Assembly: GCF_039545035.1 (NCBI RefSeq)
Contig: NZ_BAABRO010000009.1
Coordinates: forward strand, 1-64,000
DNA: 64,000 nucleotides
Source of the DNA: Novipirellula caenicola
Lineage (GTDB): Bacteria > Planctomycetota > Planctomycetia > Pirellulales > Pirellulaceae
Direction of reading: 5' to 3'
The notes below the pieces were generated by a model. That model made no database searches, had not been told where the DNA came from, and saw only the letters and a list, made by a program, of their open reading frames with translations. This document shows, piece after piece, positions 9,563-18,458 of the stretch (positions are counted from its first letter, which is position 1; every line of letters begins with the position of its first letter). Both the position numbers and the translations under genes were made by a program.

Positions 9563-9665
9563 GGGTAATTTTTCTTTATCTGCTTGGGGTCGTCACCCAG
9601 GTTTCTTGGGTGATAATGGCAGCGAAGTTCCATTATTAAGACCGACTCAGCAACAGGATAGGGCG

Positions 9666-11051
9666 ATGGCAGATAGTCCATCACGAAGTGGCGTTTTTCA
9701 GGCGAGTACCGACAAGCGATTGGAGGCGTTTGCCGAGAGCATTAGCTTTGATCGACGCATGTATCAACAGGATATTCGCGGCTCGATCGCGCATGCCGAC
9801 ATGCTCGCCGACGTCGGGTTATTGACCCGAGAAGAGTTTTCGACGATTCGTGACACTTTGAAGGAAATCGAGGCGGAACTGGATGCCGACCAGTTTCCGA
9901 TTCGCTTCGAGCTCGAAGATATCCACATGCATATCGAGCAGGCGTTGATCGACCGAATCGGCGATGTGGGGCGAAAACTGCATACCGCTCGTAGCCGCAA
10001 CGATCAAGTGAGTACCGATGTACGGATGTGGGTCCGCGAGGCGCTGGACACCGTGGACGCCCGGCTGCTGGAGCTGCAACGAGCGTTCCTGAGCCGCTGC
10101 GAACGCGATTTTGATGTCGTTCTGCCAGCGTACACCCATCTGCAGCGAGCTCAGCCAGTCATCGCCCCCCACTACTGGATGGCGTATATCGAAAAACTGC
10201 AGCGTGATCGCGGCCGTGTCGCCGATTGTCGTCGGCGAGTCAACGAGTGCTCGCTTGGCGTCGCGGCGGTCGCAGGAACCACGCTGCCGATCGATCGAAA
10301 TCACACCGCCAAAGCACTCGAATTTGATCGGCCAACGGCCAACAGTTTGGACACCAGCAGCGATCGAGACTTCATGCTCGAAAGTGCATTTGTGCTGTCC
10401 GTAATCGCTTCGCACTTAAGCGGTTGGGCCGAAGAGTGGATTTTGTGGAGCACGGTCGAATTTGATTTCATCAAGATGCCTCATGCGTTCTGTACCGGCA
10501 GCAGCATCATGCCGCAAAAGGTCAATCCCGATACGCTGGAGCTGACTCGCGGCAAATCGGCTCGCGTGATGGGTAATCTGCAAACGCTAATGTTGTTGGT
10601 CAAAAATTTGCCGTTGGCGTACAACCGTGACTTGCAAGAAGACAAACCGCCGCTATTTGATTCCTTCGACACCGTGATTGCCTCGCTCGAGCTAGCGATC
10701 CCCATTGTCGAAGGTTCCGAGTTGCAGCGAGATTCGATCGCCAGCCGATTGGAACGCGGTTACCTGGACGCAACCACGTTGATGGAGTGGATGATCCGCA
10801 AGGGGATGCCACAGCGACGAGCGCATCATTTGGTCGGCGCGATTGTAGGCGAAGCGATGAATCGCGACGTGCCGCTCAGCGAGTTGCCGCTGGACGTGAT
10901 GCAGTCGCACGCATCCGAGATCGACGAATCGGTGTACGAGATCTTGGGTAGCCGCAACGCGGTCGAAGCGTTTGTGAGTTACGGTTCGTCGGCACCCGAG
11001 CAAGTGCGAAGTCAAATCGAACGTTGGACCAAGCAATTGGCCGCCTCGTAG
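9666..11051 (+). CDS. argH: Argininosuccinate lyase
   Basis: A 461-residue member of the fumarase/aspartase superfamily that splits argininosuccinate into arginine and fumarate. The start at ATG 9666 (MADSPSRSGVF) is chosen because the open frame upstream overlaps the divergent secreted-protein gene. Visible motifs are HTARSRNDQ (about residue 110), THLQRAQP, and the signature loop GSSIMPQKVNPD, where Val replaces the more usual Lys but the family pattern GSxxMxxKxN holds. No other arginine gene is nearby. Confidence 0.95.
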   Translation: MADSPSRSGVFQASTDKRLEAFAESISFDRRMYQQDIRGSIAHADMLADVGLLTREEFSTIRDTLKEIEAELDADQFPIRFELEDIHMHIEQALIDRIGDVGRKLHTARSRNDQVSTDVRMWVREALDTVDARLLELQRAFLSRCERDFDVVLPAYTHLQRAQPVIAPHYWMAYIEKLQRDRGRVADCRRRVNECSLGVAAVAGTTLPIDRNHTAKALEFDRPTANSLDTSSDRDFMLESAFVLSVIASHLSGWAEEWILWSTVEFDFIKMPHAFCTGSSIMPQKVNPDTLELTRGKSARVMGNLQTLMLLVKNLPLAYNRDLQEDKPPLFDSFDTVIASLELAIPIVEGSELQRDSIASRLERGYLDATTLMEWMIRKGMPQRRAHHLVGAIVGEAMNRDVPLSELPLDVMQSHASEIDESVYEILGSRNAVEAFVSYGSSAPEQVRSQIERWTKQLAAS

Positions 11052-11308
11052 GCGTCGCGAAGTTTCGCCGGTTGCAGTAACGAGTCACCTCGCCCGAGCG
11101 CAGCTTGGGAGAGGTCGGACGGGCCCCTTTAGGCCTCGTCCGGGTGAGGGCCGACCACGCAACGAAAGCGACGCAAGCAGTTGCCCATGCGATGACCTGT
11201 GCGAGTAAGCTGCAGGCAGACCCTCACCCGAGCATCGCTGAAGGCTCTGCTCGACCTCTCCCAAACTGCGTTTGGGAGAGGTGGCAGTACGGATTTTCAA
11301 CAAACCGC
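11052..11308. repeat. Intergenic palindromes, including a 13-bp perfect hairpin
   Basis: The gap between convergent argH and the LURP-one-like gene is filled with palindromic sequence. The clearest is ACCTCTCCCAAAC-TGC-GTTTGGGAGAGGT at 11254-11282, a perfect 13-bp stem. A second imperfect palindrome spans about 11110-11155. The hairpin probably also serves as a bidirectional terminator. Confidence 0.75.
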
Positions 11309-11893
11309 TTACCCGCGGCCGCGTTCCAGTAGCACCAGCATGATCATGCCCAGTAGCGATCGCAGTTCATCGTCTTCGGGCATTTCGCCAAGCTTCTCGA
11401 GCACAAATTTGCCCTCGAACACCGCCGGTCGTTTGGTCAACCGCAGTAGCGGAGTGCCATCGGGCCGTGTGACGATATAGCTCGGGTTCAACAGATAGGC
11501 CGCGACCAGTCCGATGATTGGAATCTCGCCCAGCAGACTTTCGAGCACTTTTTTCATCGGGCTCTCTTCGTTGATCGTCATGTCGACCACCCCGTTTTGC
11601 ATGATCTCATAATGCGCCGACCATAACGATTTCATGCCTTTGCGGCGGACCGCGCCCCAATCGTTGCCCTGCGCATCGGTGAAGTGATAGTTGGCGGAAA
11701 AGTCGATCATGCGATCTGACGCGATGGTGAAAATCAGATTCGATTGGCTGGAATCGCTATAGATGTTCACCTTCTCTTTTAGTTTGAACATCTTCTGTTT
11801 GATGAACATCAACACGTTCCCGCTTGCGTCGGTAGCCGTGATGCGCTGGCCAAAGGTCATTAGCTTGAACGTCAATTCGATGGGGTACTGCAT
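11309..11893 (-). CDS. LURP-one-related / tubby-like fold protein
   Basis: A 194-residue protein from ATG 11893 (MQYPIELTFK). The upstream ATG at 11929 adds 12 residues without support. The layout of repeated beta strands with short motifs (ITATDASGNVLMFIKQK, YHFTDAQGNDWGAVRRKG, YIVTRPDGTPLLRL) and a hydrophobic C-terminal helix (LRSLLGMIMLVLLE) fits the LURP-one/scramblase-like family. Members are thought to be membrane-tethered, but their role in bacteria is unknown. It lies downstream of the DUF3467 gene, separated from it by a terminator. Confidence 0.65.
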   Translation of the reverse strand: MQYPIELTFKLMTFGQRITATDASGNVLMFIKQKMFKLKEKVNIYSDSSQSNLIFTIASDRMIDFSANYHFTDAQGNDWGAVRRKGMKSLWSAHYEIMQNGVVDMTINEESPMKKVLESLLGEIPIIGLVAAYLLNPSYIVTRPDGTPLLRLTKRPAVFEGKFVLEKLGEMPEDDELRSLLGMIMLVLLERGRG

Positions 11894-11936
11894 GATGGTC
11901 TCGGTTGAAATCGATTCGCAAACAGCCAAATGGGCA

Positions 11937-11974
11937 CAAAAAAAGCCACGTCATATTGGAACATGACGTGGCTT
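11937..11974 (-). terminator. Rho-independent terminator of the DUF3467 gene
   Basis: Stem AGCCACGTCAT (11944-11954) pairs perfectly with 11963-11973 around an 8-base loop. Read on the minus strand it is followed by a run of T. It lies 40 bp after the DUF3467 stop, an ideal position. Confidence 0.9.
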
Positions 11975-12014
11975 AGTCTAGCTGATTTCACTGCACGTGT
12001 TGCAGCGTGATCAA

Positions 12015-12419
12015 TTAGCTCTTTTGTGCAGGTTGGTTCTGCTGGCTCAAACCGGGACGAACTCGCTTGTTGATGTCGGTTTCCAAAACGCCGAATACCG
12101 ACTCGTGACGAGCGACCGACATCTGCAGTGCTGCCAACAAACGCTTCGCGGTGAAGAAGTTCACGATGATGCGTTGCTTGACTTGGATGGGGTCCTTCGG
12201 AACGCCGATCGGTTGTGGGTTCAAACCGAAGTCGATGATCAATTCTTCAGGCGATCCGGTCACGCGGCAAAAGTTTGCGTAGCATGCCAACGCGTTGTCA
12301 TCGGTCACTTGGACCTGGACAGGTTGTTGTTGCTGAGTTTGTGCTTTCTCCGCTGGGGCTGCAGCACTGGTGGCTGCTTCTGGTGCGTCGGCTGCGGGGC
12401 TCTTGGTCTCGTCTGCCAT
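12015..12419 (-). CDS. DUF3467 protein
   Basis: A 134-residue protein from ATG 12419 (MADETKSP), preceded by GGAG at a good distance. The first 40 residues are Ala/Gln-rich and disordered. The core DNALACYANFCRVTGSPEELIIDFG followed by IVNFFTAKRLLAAL matches DUF3467, a small family of unknown function found widely in bacteria. It has its own terminator downstream. No partner is obvious. Confidence 0.85.
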   Translation of the reverse strand: MADETKSPAADAPEAATSAAAPAEKAQTQQQQPVQVQVTDDNALACYANFCRVTGSPEELIIDFGLNPQPIGVPKDPIQVKQRIIVNFFTAKRLLAALQMSVARHESVFGVLETDINKRVRPGLSQQNQPAQKS

Positions 12420-12714
12420 CAGTAAATTCACTCCGAAAGGTAAAGAAGAAATATCATGCTGTTCTCGCATCACAAACAAGCGAAAACGGGGTGGGCGTAA
12501 AGATCGTCTCGGGTTTGCCGCCCGAATCGCACTAGGTCCCAGTCAGCTCTCTTTCTGTTATGCCTGCGTCACCATGATTAAAAACATCCTGACAATTCGC
12601 ATGCTAACAATATGGGGGGCTGCTGCAACGTGAGACGACCTTGTTCGATTAAATATTTGTCATTGTCTGTTTTGTCGTGTTAAACCACGCGAAATACACA
12701 GCTTGGCGAGTTGT
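12420..12714. other. Intergenic region upstream of the DUF3467 gene
   Basis: These 295 bp separate the M50-fusion gene from the DUF3467 gene, both on the minus strand, so the region should hold the DUF3467 promoter. I searched for a small peptide gene that could be an M50 substrate and found none with a convincing start and composition. Confidence 0.5.
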
Positions 12715-14952
12715 TTACAACTCGAAGTTAAAGGTCTTCGCAATCACTCGCCACAACCGGGAACCCAGCGACATCGGGTCGACGTGCACCTTGGCGCTGC
12801 CGCGGTAACCCGGCCGCAACGTCAAGTCTTTGGGATCCAGTGGTACGCGTGCTTGGTAGGAAACACTTCGCGGTTTGATCATTCCCGTGGTGGGGTCAAT
12901 TTCAGTTTGCAAGTCGCCTCCGGTCTGGCTAGCCATCGAGGACGAGGTTGCTTTGAGTGGGTCGTTTGATTTTTCCGAGATTGTGCCGCTAAACGTTTTC
13001 ATGCGGTTTGCGTCAAGCTTCATGTCGACCGATTGGCCAACGCGGACCAATTGGTCGTCGCCCTGGTCGATCACCAAGACGGCTTCGAACGCTTCTTGAC
13101 TGCCTATCTCGCAAATCAGGTCATCTGCCGTCAACATCGCGCCTCGATTTCGTTCATCCAGCGGCGATCCGGTCCAACCGGGCAGCCGTCCGTCCTCGGA
13201 ATCTTTCGAGTCGCGTTCGGGTGGCGGCAAGACAAAACCGTCTCGATTTGCACGAATCACCAACCGCTCTAATTCTTCTTCGGTTTTTGCACGCACCGAG
13301 GCCAGCGAATGGAGCAATTCGACTTGAGTTTCAATCGATGCTTTGAGCGATTGGTCATAACTGCTGCGAAGCGACAGATTGCGAAGTTTGATGGTTTCGA
13401 CTTCCTCTTCGCCTCGGTAATCCGCTAAACGAATTTGCAGATCCGGGTTTTCCAAGATCGCGATCTTGTCGCCTACACGCACTTGGGTTCCTGGCTCGAC
13501 CGTCCATACGATGCGTCCCGGAGTTCCGGCATACACCGCTCCGGCTTGGCTAGGTCGAATCTCTAGAGCGCAATCCACATGATGGGGAAGCTCAATTTTA
13601 ACAACGGCAGCGATGACCAGCCCGGCGATCGCCAACGTCGCCAACAAACGGCCACGTTTCACTTTTGATAATCTCCCAGGCGTACGACAAAATTTCCAGG
13701 TTTGGATCACCGGTTGCGCGACCAGGCCAAAGAACCCGACCACCGCGACCATCCGGCCAATCACTTGCAGCCCATAAGGTTCGAGCACTTTGATCACGAA
13801 CCAACAAATCGAAAACACGACGACCCAGCGATAAATCACACTGGCGACGGTAAACATTCCGAACATGAATTTGCCCCGAGTGGGCATGAACGGATCGTCT
13901 TGTAATTCCAAACCGAGACACGTTTCTTGGAACCAACGCTTCAGCACTTCGGTGCTCTTTTGGCGAAGGTTCGGTATCTCTAAAAAGTCCATCAGGATGT
14001 AGTAACCGTCGAAACGCAGCAGCGGGTTACCATTAACCAGCACCGTGCTGACGACGTTCAAAAACATCATGTTCAAACACAGATCATTGATCGTGGTCCC
14101 TTGTTCACTGAACCACCACACGAACGCCGCGATCGACGCCAAGATCATTTCGACATAGATCCCGCCGGCACCAATCCACACGCGTTTCCACTTGTTCGGA
14201 AGCATCCACGAGTCAGAGACGTTGCAGTACAAACAGGGCGTGAACACCAACAGCATGAAGCCGATCTCGTGGCATTCCCCCCCGAATTTTTTACAGCTCA
14301 AGCCGTGGCCAAATTCGTGCAGCACCTTCACAATCGCCATCGTGATGGCGAGGATCAACCAGCGATCCGCAGCAAAAAACTGCTGGAACGTCGGTAATTT
14401 TGCATACACCGTCTCGTATTGACTGGCCAGCAGCAGTCCTGCGGCCCCACACAAACCGATGAAAAAGATCAACGCTGGGACGGTAAAGATCCAACCGAAC
14501 CATGGCAGGATTGCATTGAGGATTTTTTCAGGGTCAAAGCCTCGGAATCGCAGCGCAAAGACATTGGACATCTTGCCCATGACTTCTTTGTTCTTCTTTT
14601 TCCGCCCCCGCTCACGTAACGCTTTTCCTTGCCCCGGAGAATTGCTGATCACCAATCCGCTGCGGTGCAACATTCCGATGAACTGCTGCAAATCGCCAAA
14701 GGTGATCTTTTGCGGAGCGAAACGCTGCTCGAATCCATCCTTGATCTGCTGCAGGCTGACGTGTCCGTCAAGCATATTCAGGATGTAATACTCTTCGTCG
14801 TGAAAACGAAAGTACTGCAGACCGACGGGTTCCTTGACGACCCAATAGCCCGTGCCTTGATAGCGATGTCGACTCGCCGTCAAGTCAGGTCGTTTGCGCA
14901 CCGTCAGCGGCCTGGAGGAGCTGCTTACGAGTGATTCAGCAAGTGTGGCCAT
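12715..14952 (-). CDS. PqqD-like / M50 site-2 protease / membrane-fusion protein
   Basis: A 745-residue fusion from ATG 14952 (MATLAESLVSS). Residues about 35-105 resemble a PqqD-like peptide-binding domain (YFRFHDEEYYILNMLDG, then LLHRSGLV-type ending). Membrane helices begin near 150. HEFGH (212-216) and NPLLRFDGYY (about 308-317) are the zinc-binding and third metal motifs of site-2 proteases. After further helices, a lipoyl/HlyD-type segment (GTPGRIVWTVEPGTQVRVGD, about 475-500) and a coiled coil follow, ending in a beta-barrel-like tail. It is the last gene of a three-gene cassette with two other adaptor proteins. I infer a role in processing or exporting a peptide or envelope substrate. 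Confidence 0.88.
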   Translation of the reverse strand: MATLAESLVSSSSRPLTVRKRPDLTASRHRYQGTGYWVVKEPVGLQYFRFHDEEYYILNMLDGHVSLQQIKDGFEQRFAPQKITFGDLQQFIGMLHRSGLVISNSPGQGKALRERGRKKKNKEVMGKMSNVFALRFRGFDPEKILNAILPWFGWIFTVPALIFFIGLCGAAGLLLASQYETVYAKLPTFQQFFAADRWLILAITMAIVKVLHEFGHGLSCKKFGGECHEIGFMLLVFTPCLYCNVSDSWMLPNKWKRVWIGAGGIYVEMILASIAAFVWWFSEQGTTINDLCLNMMFLNVVSTVLVNGNPLLRFDGYYILMDFLEIPNLRQKSTEVLKRWFQETCLGLELQDDPFMPTRGKFMFGMFTVASVIYRWVVVFSICWFVIKVLEPYGLQVIGRMVAVVGFFGLVAQPVIQTWKFCRTPGRLSKVKRGRLLATLAIAGLVIAAVVKIELPHHVDCALEIRPSQAGAVYAGTPGRIVWTVEPGTQVRVGDKIAILENPDLQIRLADYRGEEEVETIKLRNLSLRSSYDQSLKASIETQVELLHSLASVRAKTEEELERLVIRANRDGFVLPPPERDSKDSEDGRLPGWTGSPLDERNRGAMLTADDLICEIGSQEAFEAVLVIDQGDDQLVRVGQSVDMKLDANRMKTFSGTISEKSNDPLKATSSSMASQTGGDLQTEIDPTTGMIKPRSVSYQARVPLDPKDLTLRPGYRGSAKVHVDPMSLGSRLWRVIAKTFNFEL

Positions 14953-14977
14953 GGAGTGGAAACGTAAAGAGTGTAAA

Positions 14978-15002
14978 GTGGGATAGGCTTCCAGCCTGTC
15001 AT
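14978..15002. repeat. Copy of the GATAGGCTTCC hairpin element
   Basis: A 25-bp element whose core is AGGCT-TCC-AGCCT. It lies between the secreted adaptor gene and the M50-fusion gene. Other copies are at 132-156, 42322-42348, 48172-48196 and 61109-61133. Confidence 0.9.
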
Positions 15003-15093
15003 GTCTGAAACGTGGATGTCTGCACCGACGATTCCCCAAGCGTAGGCTGGATGCCCATTCCGCGCCTGCGAATCCGATTCAATTTCGATTGGA

Positions 15094-15987
15094 TTACTTC
15101 AGTACGGTCATCTCGGCTCGCATTCCTGGCTTGACCAACCACTGCTGGCCCGATTGTTTGTTTTCGATGTTGACCGAGATTCGATAGAGTTTGTCCAAGC
15201 CGATCTCGCTGCCGACAAAGTCGACCTTCGCATCGAATGTGACGACGTTTTCATCGCTTGCATCGCGATACACTTTCACTTGAACAGGCATCCCTTTGAC
15301 CACTTGCTCGGAATAACGACGTGTGTCGATGTAGCCTTCGACTTTCAATTTGTCCAATTGAACCAACGTCGCAACCGGACTGCCTGGTTGCACCCATTCG
15401 CCCAGCTGGGCAATGCGAGCTTCGACGTAACCATCAAAGGGAGCGGTGATGCGGCGTTTTTCGATCTCGTATTCGGCCATCTGACGTTCGCTCTCTTTGG
15501 CTTTGAATTGGACCTTGGCGATCTGCATCTGCATTTCTGCCAAGTCAATTTTCAGTTCCGCCCGAGTGGCTTCGAAACGTTTCTTTTCCAGTTCCCAAAA
15601 CGGGATCGCGCCTTCGCGTCGGAGTTCTTTGAAGGCCTCTAATTCAGCAAACGCAAGGTCCTTGGCGTTTTTCGAGTCCTTCAAATTGACGTCGTTGGTC
15701 GCGTTGAGCAGGGCTTCCTTTTCTTCGGCCTTCTTCAGCTCCAATGCGTGTTTCGCTTGGGTGTCGTCGATCACGACCATCAATTCGCCGGCGGCAACGG
15801 TCCAGCCTTCATCGAACTTCAACTCCATCACCTTGCCGTCGACTTCGGCAGGCACGTTCACGTTGTTGATGAATTTAACCGTGCAATTTTCGGCCTGAAT
15901 TTCGTTCGCCGGAGTGTTGGGGAAGGTTTGAGCCAACGCAGGAGTCGCAAACGCCATCGCGAGTGCGGCAATCATTGTTTTGTTCAC
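15094..15987 (-). CDS. Periplasmic adaptor (HlyD/RND membrane-fusion family)
   Basis: A 297-residue protein with a signal peptide (MNKTMIAALAMAFATPALAQ). The two half-lipoyl motifs (VDGKVMELKFDEGWTVAAGE and ITAPFDGYVEARIAQLGEWV) flank a coiled-coil hairpin of about 100 residues rich in Lys/Glu/Ala. A beta-barrel domain follows (LKVEGYIDTRRY). This is the standard layout of a membrane-fusion protein that spans the periplasm in tripartite pumps. Neither an inner-membrane pump nor an outer-membrane channel is encoded nearby. It lies between the two larger adaptor-containing genes of the cassette. Confidence 0.9.
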   Translation of the reverse strand: MNKTMIAALAMAFATPALAQTFPNTPANEIQAENCTVKFINNVNVPAEVDGKVMELKFDEGWTVAAGELMVVIDDTQAKHALELKKAEEKEALLNATNDVNLKDSKNAKDLAFAELEAFKELRREGAIPFWELEKKRFEATRAELKIDLAEMQMQIAKVQFKAKESERQMAEYEIEKRRITAPFDGYVEARIAQLGEWVQPGSPVATLVQLDKLKVEGYIDTRRYSEQVVKGMPVQVKVYRDASDENVVTFDAKVDFVGSEIGLDKLYRISVNIENKQSGQQWLVKPGMRAEMTVLK

Positions 15988-16056
15988 AGATTCAAACTCG
16001 ATTTCTTTGGGGCATCATGATGGGACAGCGTCGGTACGTCGTCACACGGCTCGAGA

Positions 16057-18108
16057 CTAGAAGAAGAATTTACAGCACCACTCGTAGATCTCGTGAAAGA
16101 ACACAAATCCACTCGACCGGCGGCCGCAGTAGACTTTGGCAATCACTTTCGCACCGGGGCGTGGATGCAGTTCCTGCAGCGAAGCCTGCTCGGGGTAGGC
16201 TGACATTTTGATCACCGCGCCGTGCTCTTCGTTCGGTTCGGCGCGAGCCGAGATGTCGGCGACCCGAAGGGATGCGTCCAGCTTCTTGTCAGGGTCGGTC
16301 GCCAAAATGTAGGTCACATCTAACTCATTGGACTGAGTTTGTTTGATGTATTCATCCAAGTGACCTTCGCGTTTTTCAGGAAGCTCTAACTTCAAGAACA
16401 ACGGTTGGCGAAGGTCCGCCACCTCTAACAACACTTGTCCAGTCGAAATCGGTCGGCTTCGCAGCATCTTTTCGACGTCCCACGAAGTCACGATGCCGTC
16501 GATCGGCGAACGGATGATCAGTTGCTCGGCACGATCAAGCAGCAGCTGCTTCTTCTCGATCAACACGCGTCGTTTCGTGTCCAGTTCGCTGACCTCGCCT
16601 TCGAGAGCACGTCGTTCGGCAGGTTCCAGCGATTTTCGCTGAGAGAGCTGCCCTTGGTTGCGAGCTTTTTCCGCCAGCGCGGTTTGGATCTGGCCTTCGA
16701 TGTCGGTCAGTTGGATTTCAAGATCGCGGTTGCGAAGCCGTACGAGTTCTTGACCCACCGTGACCGGAGTATTGTGGTCGACGAGAACTTCGATCACCTC
16801 GCCATCGATCGGCGCAAAAATCTCGCGTCGTGCTTCCGGTGTTAACGTGCCTTCGGCTTCAAGCGTGAAGTCTTTAGGAATGAAAACGAGGGCCAAGATA
16901 GCGGCGGCGATCAACGCGACAACGCCAAGCGTTTTAGGGAGCGTTCTCGCTCGCAGCACCCAAGTCGCACGCCCCAAGGCTCGCCAAACCGGCATCAAGA
17001 ACAAATTGCTATGCGACATCGAATTGGCGATCGCACGTGTTCCGTGCTCGTACACCAAGTCGCAACGCGCGTGAAAGATTTCTGTCGGAATGTTGCTCTC
17101 GATCTGCTCGATGATCAACGCCCCGATGACTTCGCCACGGTGCGCGTTGTCACGATCGATCTCGCCCGCAGCTCCGGTGTCAGCTTCGGCACCAAGTTTT
17201 CGTTGTGGTTCGCGAAGCGGCAGCACCGCGATGCTGCGGCCATAGGATTGATCGACATAATCTTCGAGTGCCTCTTCGATTTGAGGCGGCAAATCTTCGG
17301 TCGATCCGTCATGCCATAGCGGTTCGCCGGCCGCGACCACACGCGTCGCCAATTGGTTTAGCGAAGCGACAATGTTGGATCGGTTCTCGATCGTGTCTTG
17401 GCCGCTGATCGCTTTGACTGTGCACTTGCGACCTTTCTTGATTGCCACGCTGACTCGGTCGCACCCGATCAAACGCCGTCCTTCGTTGGCGACGATGTGA
17501 GCGGTTTCCATCAAGTCGAGCGATTCGTGCGACGCTCGGGCGAACGCGTCAGCTTGTTGCCACAGCGTTTGGCGATCACCCAGTTTCTGTAGCTTCTGCC
17601 CTCGCAACCAATCGGCCGCAAGTTCACACATCTGTTGGACAAACCGCAGGTAACCACGCTGAGTATCAGGGGCGGTGTCGGGACGTTGAAAAATTTCGAT
17701 CAAACCGTCCTGCTGTTCATCGTGCTTGAGCGCACCGAGAACGAGCAGGTAGCGAGTCGGATTGCCTTCGGCTTCGCCATCGGTGGTTCCCGAATACGGC
17801 GGCACGATCAACGATTGGCCGGTATTGGCAACACGCTGGATCAAACGGGTGTGACGGGTCGCGTCTTCAGAGTCGCCTGATAGCACGCTGGGTTCAGCGT
17901 TAATTTGATACTGCAACTTCAGTTGGCGATCTTCGTCCAACAGCCAAATGGCACCGCCGGCAGCAGCCAACGCGGTGATGATGCGGGAAAGCAGTTCAGG
18001 ATAAAACTCGCCGGCCGTCGCTCCGGATTTCGAGAGCGCAGCAATCTCGTTGACCAGCGAACGGATCTGAGCTTTGGTTTCCTCAACGGTTTGTTGATTG
18101 ACCGACAT
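16057..18108 (-). CDS. GAF-domain membrane-fusion protein
   Basis: A 683-residue protein and first gene of the cassette. Residues 1 to about 350 form a cytoplasmic sensory half with two GAF-like domains (AAGGAIWLLDEDRQLKLQYQ; LIGCDRVSVAIKKG). One membrane helix lies at about 393-413 (GVVALIAAAILALVFIP). Then comes a lipoyl/HlyD-type adaptor (IFAPIDGEVIEVLVDHNTPV, then a coiled coil, then IIRSPIDGIVTSWDV). A GAF domain joined to an adaptor suggests that the assembly senses a cytoplasmic ligand. It lies 69 bp upstream of the secreted adaptor gene, and its promoter region faces the gene at 18459 with a nested dyad between them. Confidence 0.88.
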   Translation of the reverse strand: MSVNQQTVEETKAQIRSLVNEIAALSKSGATAGEFYPELLSRIITALAAAGGAIWLLDEDRQLKLQYQINAEPSVLSGDSEDATRHTRLIQRVANTGQSLIVPPYSGTTDGEAEGNPTRYLLVLGALKHDEQQDGLIEIFQRPDTAPDTQRGYLRFVQQMCELAADWLRGQKLQKLGDRQTLWQQADAFARASHESLDLMETAHIVANEGRRLIGCDRVSVAIKKGRKCTVKAISGQDTIENRSNIVASLNQLATRVVAAGEPLWHDGSTEDLPPQIEEALEDYVDQSYGRSIAVLPLREPQRKLGAEADTGAAGEIDRDNAHRGEVIGALIIEQIESNIPTEIFHARCDLVYEHGTRAIANSMSHSNLFLMPVWRALGRATWVLRARTLPKTLGVVALIAAAILALVFIPKDFTLEAEGTLTPEARREIFAPIDGEVIEVLVDHNTPVTVGQELVRLRNRDLEIQLTDIEGQIQTALAEKARNQGQLSQRKSLEPAERRALEGEVSELDTKRRVLIEKKQLLLDRAEQLIIRSPIDGIVTSWDVEKMLRSRPISTGQVLLEVADLRQPLFLKLELPEKREGHLDEYIKQTQSNELDVTYILATDPDKKLDASLRVADISARAEPNEEHGAVIKMSAYPEQASLQELHPRPGAKVIAKVYCGRRSSGFVFFHEIYEWCCKFFF

Positions 18109-18458
18109 GGCGTATTTCGGTGCTCACGAGGGAGTGAATTGGGTTAAGCGTCTGTCGACAGTAATGAATCCAGCGGTTCACCGCCATGTTGACCTGAGCG
18201 GTTACGCAAGAAACACAGCTCGCGGCACCGACCTTGCCGATTGATGCGGATAAGCTGCATTTGCCCATTCTGCGCCGTTGCTTTATTCCCACACGGTGTG
18301 GCGAAAATAGGACGTCTCGGTAGACCAGTGAAGGAATTTCGTCGACGCGTCTAGACAGCTTATACAATTTGTATAAACTCGTCTAGACTGTGCGGGGGGA
18401 TTACTTTAAGTTTCTCGGCAGTGATGGTTTGTTCACGCTTCTTTGGCGTTTCGATTTC
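18109..18458. promoter_or_regulatory. Divergent promoter region of the envelope cassette
   Basis: These 350 bp lie between two divergent genes and must hold both promoters. Apart from the dyad at 18349-18388 I see no repeat. I cannot place the -35/-10 elements with confidence. Confidence 0.5.
18349..18388. promoter_or_regulatory. Nested dyad, probable operator
   Basis: GTCTAGAC at 18349-18356 and again at 18381-18388 bracket the 17-base palindrome TTATACAATTTGTATAA (18360-18376), which is perfect apart from its central base. Spacers are 3 and 4 bases. GTCTAGAC is itself a palindrome, so the whole is three dyads on one centre. The AT-rich core stands out in a GC-rich setting. This is what a dimeric or tetrameric repressor site looks like. 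The regulator is not identified. Confidence 0.6.

Noticed and set aside
12420-18458. A precursor peptide gene for the M50 cassette
   Set aside because: I searched the gaps 12420-12714, 14953-15093, 15988-16056 and 18109-18458 and found no short frame with an RBS and leader-core character.
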